Shown: one piece after another, positions 5,925 to 7,768 of the stretch | Position numbering within the stretch: the stretch's first letter is position 1 | Layout of the letters: each line of letters begins with the position of its first letter | DNA from: Verrucomicrobiales bacterium | Lineage (GTDB): Bacteria > Verrucomicrobiota > Verrucomicrobiia > Limisphaerales > UBA9464 | Length of the DNA: 7,768 nucleotides | Reading direction: 5' to 3' | Assembly (NCBI GenBank): GCA_003445095.1 | Contig: DLVS01000008.1 | Coordinates: 1 to 7,768 of the forward strand | Translations under genes and position numbers: made by a program | Notes under the pieces: model-generated | What the model was told of the DNA's origin: nothing | Seen by the model: only the letters and a program-made list of their open reading frames with translations | Databases searched by the model: none

Positions 5925-5963
5925 GAAGCATCTGGCAGGGATTGCCTGCGGATTCTTCTGGTT

Positions 5964-6563
5964 ATGGCTGTCACTGCAAGCTCCCCGACTGGCCCGGTTT
6001 TTACCGAGTTCGGTTACAATTCCAAGGTAGAGGGTGAGGTGGTTCACACGCGGTTGGACTCCGCGATCAACTGGTTCCGCAAGAACTCGTTGTGGCCGAT
6101 GCCGATGGGGCTAGCCTGCTGTGCCATCGAGCTCATGGCCGCAGGGGCCAGCCGATTCGATATTTCTCGGTTTGGAGCCGAGGTGATGCGCTTTTCTCCG
6201 CGCCAATCGGATGTGATGATTGTAGCGGGAACGGTGACGTACAAGATGGCTCTGGCGCTGCGCCGAATTTACGAGCAGATGGCCGAACCTAAATGGGTCA
6301 TTGCGATGGGAGCGTGTGCCTCCACCGGCGGCATGTACCGCAGTTATGCGGTGCTTCAGGGCGTGGACAACGTTGTTCCCGTGGACGTGTACGTGGCCGG
6401 GTGCCCGCCGCGGCCCGAGGCGCTCCTGGATGCCTTGATGAAACTCCAAGGGAAGGTCGCCAAGGAACCAATCACCAAGACCTTGTTTGCCGATGTGGCA
6501 CCCAAAGAGTATGGGCGGATGGGGCTAGAGTTGGGGACTCGGGGTGAGCTGGTAAATCGGTAG
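5964..6563 (+). CDS. nuoB: NADH:quinone oxidoreductase subunit B
   Basis: A 199-residue NuoB/PSST subunit of respiratory complex I. It sits at the junction of the peripheral and membrane arms and carries the terminal iron-sulfur cluster N2, which hands electrons to quinone. The four ligands are present: the tandem Cys52-Cys53 in [10 protein letters not shown], Cys118 in MGACASTGG and Cys147 in [14 protein letters not shown], with the spacings expected for the family (65 and 29 residues after Cys53). The core from about 36 to 165 is highly conserved ([31 protein letters not shown]). The N-terminal 20-odd residues are variable, so the exact start is less certain; ATG 5964 has no visible Shine-Dalgarno sequence, but no in-frame ATG upstream is better. 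nuoC starts directly after the stop codon with no gap. nuoA, usually first in such operons, is not upstream. The CRP-type dyad and a weak promoter lie in front. Confidence 0.97.
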   Translation: MAVTASSPTGPVFTEFGYNSKVEGEVVHTRLDSAINWFRKNSLWPMPMGLACCAIELMAAGASRFDISRFGAEVMRFSPRQSDVMIVAGTVTYKMALALRRIYEQMAEPKWVIAMGACASTGGMYRSYAVLQGVDNVVPVDVYVAGCPPRPEALLDALMKLQGKVAKEPITKTLFADVAPKEYGRMGLELGTRGELVNR

Positions 6564-7154
6564 ATGCGAATTATGGCCCGTTCCCTCGAGCTTTCCCAGC
6601 AACTGCGCGACCGGTTTCCAGACCTGCTGGGGGCACCGACCGAGTTTCGGGGTGAAGCGGCATTGGTGGTGGCCGATGCAGAGCGGATCGCCGAGGTGTG
6701 TGCCGCAGCGAAGGAGTCGTTCGGGTTCGATTTACTGCTCGATCTCAGCACGGTGGATAACTACGGCGATGATCCGCGTTGGACGGTGGTGTATGAGCTC
6801 TACGGAGTGAAGCACGCGTGCCATCTTCGCCTGAAAACAAGTGTTTCGGAGGAAAAGTCTGAACTGCCGACGGTCTCAAACGTCTGGAGGGCGGCGGAAT
6901 GGCACGAACGCGAAGCCTACGACATGATGGGAGTACGCTTCCGCGGTCACCCGGACCTCCGCCGGATTCTCATGTGGGAAGGGTATCCTTATTTTCCGTT
7001 GCGAAAAGATTTCCCGCTGGCCGGCAAACCAAGCGCCATGCCCGATGTCGCCTTCAGTGGAACTGCCCCGCTTGAGGGGGGTCCGTTCGTGACCACGGCT
7101 GGAGGGCAAGACAGTATGGCGCGCGAACCTCGTGCCCGAACTTTCGAGTCCTAA
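6564..7154 (+). CDS. nuoC: NADH:quinone oxidoreductase subunit C
   Basis: A 196-residue NuoC (30 kDa, NDUFS3-type) subunit in the peripheral arm of complex I, packed against NuoD; it has no cofactor. The family signature is clear at 115-136: EREAYDMMGVRFRGHPDLRRIL. It is followed by a WEGYPYFPLRKDFPL segment (138-152) that is also typical. The N-terminal alpha/beta domain (about 8-95, with LLLDLSTVDNYG and WTVVYELYGVKHACHLRLK) is as expected. The ATG at 6564 touches the nuoB stop codon; an ATG three codons on (6573) is an equally possible start and would drop MRI. NuoC is separate from NuoD here, not fused as in some gammaproteobacteria. nuoD begins four bases after the stop codon. Confidence 0.95.
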   Translation: MRIMARSLELSQQLRDRFPDLLGAPTEFRGEAALVVADAERIAEVCAAAKESFGFDLLLDLSTVDNYGDDPRWTVVYELYGVKHACHLRLKTSVSEEKSELPTVSNVWRAAEWHEREAYDMMGVRFRGHPDLRRILMWEGYPYFPLRKDFPLAGKPSAMPDVAFSGTAPLEGGPFVTTAGGQDSMAREPRARTFES

Positions 7155-7158
7155 TCCA

Positions 7159-7768
7159 ATGTCCGCGTTCCACGAGCTTACGATTAAGGATACTGTGGCC
7201 CGTTCGGCGGCGGCAGCCGATGAGCTTCGAGACCTTGATGGCGACCGAATGGTAGTCAACATGGGGCCGTCGCACCCCTCCACCCACGGGGTGCTGCGAA
7301 TCGTCATTGAGCTCGATGGCGAGACGATCACGAAGGCCGATCCCGACATCGGCTACCTCCATCGCGGCGATGAAAAAATCGCCGAGAACATGACTTGGAA
7401 CCAGTTCGTTCCTTATACGGACCGACTGGATTACTTGGCACCGTTGGCTAACAACGTCGCGTATGTGCTGGCGGTCGAAAAACTGATGGGAATCGACGAC
7501 AAACTGCCGCCGCGCTGTCAATCGATTCGAGTCATTTGCTGCGAACTTGCCCGGATTTCGGCGCATTTGCTGGGACTGGGTGCGTTCGCCATGGATGTGG
7601 GGGCGATGACGGTATTCCTGCACACGTTCACCGAGCGGGAGAAAATCTACAATTTGGCTGAAGCATTAACCGGCGCCCGCTTTACCACGAGCTACACGCG
7701 GATCGGTGGCTTGTCCCGTGATACGCCGAAGGGCTGGTGCGCAGCGGTGAGCAAGTTTTGTGGTGAAG
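7159..7768 (+). CDS. nuoD: NADH:quinone oxidoreductase subunit D, 5' part (cut by window edge)
   Basis: The first 203 residues of NuoD (49 kDa, NDUFS2-type), the subunit that forms most of the quinone site of complex I with NuoB. The frame is open to the right edge; the whole protein usually has about 400 residues, so about half is present. Clear motifs are MVVNMGPSHPSTHGVLR (31-47), with His39 in the place of the quinone-binding His of known structures, PDIGYLHRGDEKIAENMTW (62-80), and PYTDRLDYLAPLANN (85-99), where Tyr86 corresponds to the second quinone-headgroup ligand. A helical stretch RVICCELARISAHLLGLGAFAMD (124-146) follows. The N-terminal 30 residues are variable and Ala-rich. ATG 7159 is four bases after the nuoC stop codon and has no obvious Shine-Dalgarno sequence. 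No defect is seen in the visible part. Confidence 0.96.
   Translation, partial: MSAFHELTIKDTVARSAAAADELRDLDGDRMVVNMGPSHPSTHGVLRIVIELDGETITKADPDIGYLHRGDEKIAENMTWNQFVPYTDRLDYLAPLANNVAYVLAVEKLMGIDDKLPPRCQSIRVICCELARISAHLLGLGAFAMDVGAMTVFLHTFTEREKIYNLAEALTGARFTTSYTRIGGLSRDTPKGWCAAVSKFCGE

Noticed and set aside
5923..6030. A 35-codon plus-strand frame overlapping the nuoB start, with a hydrophobic N-terminus ([16 protein letters not shown])
   Set aside because: It has no ribosome site, overlaps the conserved nuoB frame and begins within the weak promoter's -10, so it would probably not be on the transcript. It does not resemble NuoA.
1..7768. CRISPR arrays, tRNA or rRNA genes, insertion sequences, phage genes, attachment sites
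   Set aside because: I saw no spaced direct repeats, cloverleaf-like segments, transposase or integrase motifs, or terminal inverted repeats in either strand.

Overview
The window looks like chromosomal DNA of a Gram-negative, GC-rich bacterium with an outer membrane (it encodes a secretin) and a respiratory chain with complex I. My best guess for the lineage is Verrucomicrobiota or a relative. This rests on the overall feel of the Nuo proteins and on a GspL-like PilM-PilN fusion next to a compact secretin. No marker in the window proves it.

Left part (1-4814): a tightly packed plus-strand operon for a type IV pilus / type II secretion-like machine. After the 3' end of an unrecognised gene come a PilM-PilN fused (GspL/MshI-like) inner-membrane protein, a PilO/GspM/MshJ-like protein, a PilP/GspC/MshK-like protein and a secretin that most resembles MshL of the MSHA pilus. 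The order I-J-K-L is that of the MSHA locus. The last three junctions are all ATGA stop/start overlaps. The four proteins would form the trans-envelope part of the machine: inner-membrane alignment complex, periplasmic connector and outer-membrane pore. The ATPases, platform protein and pilins must lie elsewhere, perhaps upstream.

Middle (4815-5963): a 324-base gap holds a minus-strand reading frame (57 codons from TTG, with a good AAGGA ribosome site) that reads like real protein and matches nothing I recognise. Then comes a NarL/LuxR-type response regulator whose phosphoacceptor Asp is replaced by Glu and whose other receiver active-site residues are also partly lost. It is followed by a 171-base spacer with a small palindrome, an 11-bp stem-loop and a perfect TGTGA-N6-TCACA dyad, the classical CRP-family operator.

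Right part (5964-7768): the start of the NADH:quinone oxidoreductase operon, nuoB-nuoC-nuoD, with nuoD cut by the window edge. nuoA does not precede nuoB. The CRP-type dyad lies about 80 bases before nuoB and is a natural candidate for respiratory control of the operon.

The points most worth a second look are the degenerate receiver domain, the operator-like dyad ahead of nuoB and the small minus-strand frame between the two operons.
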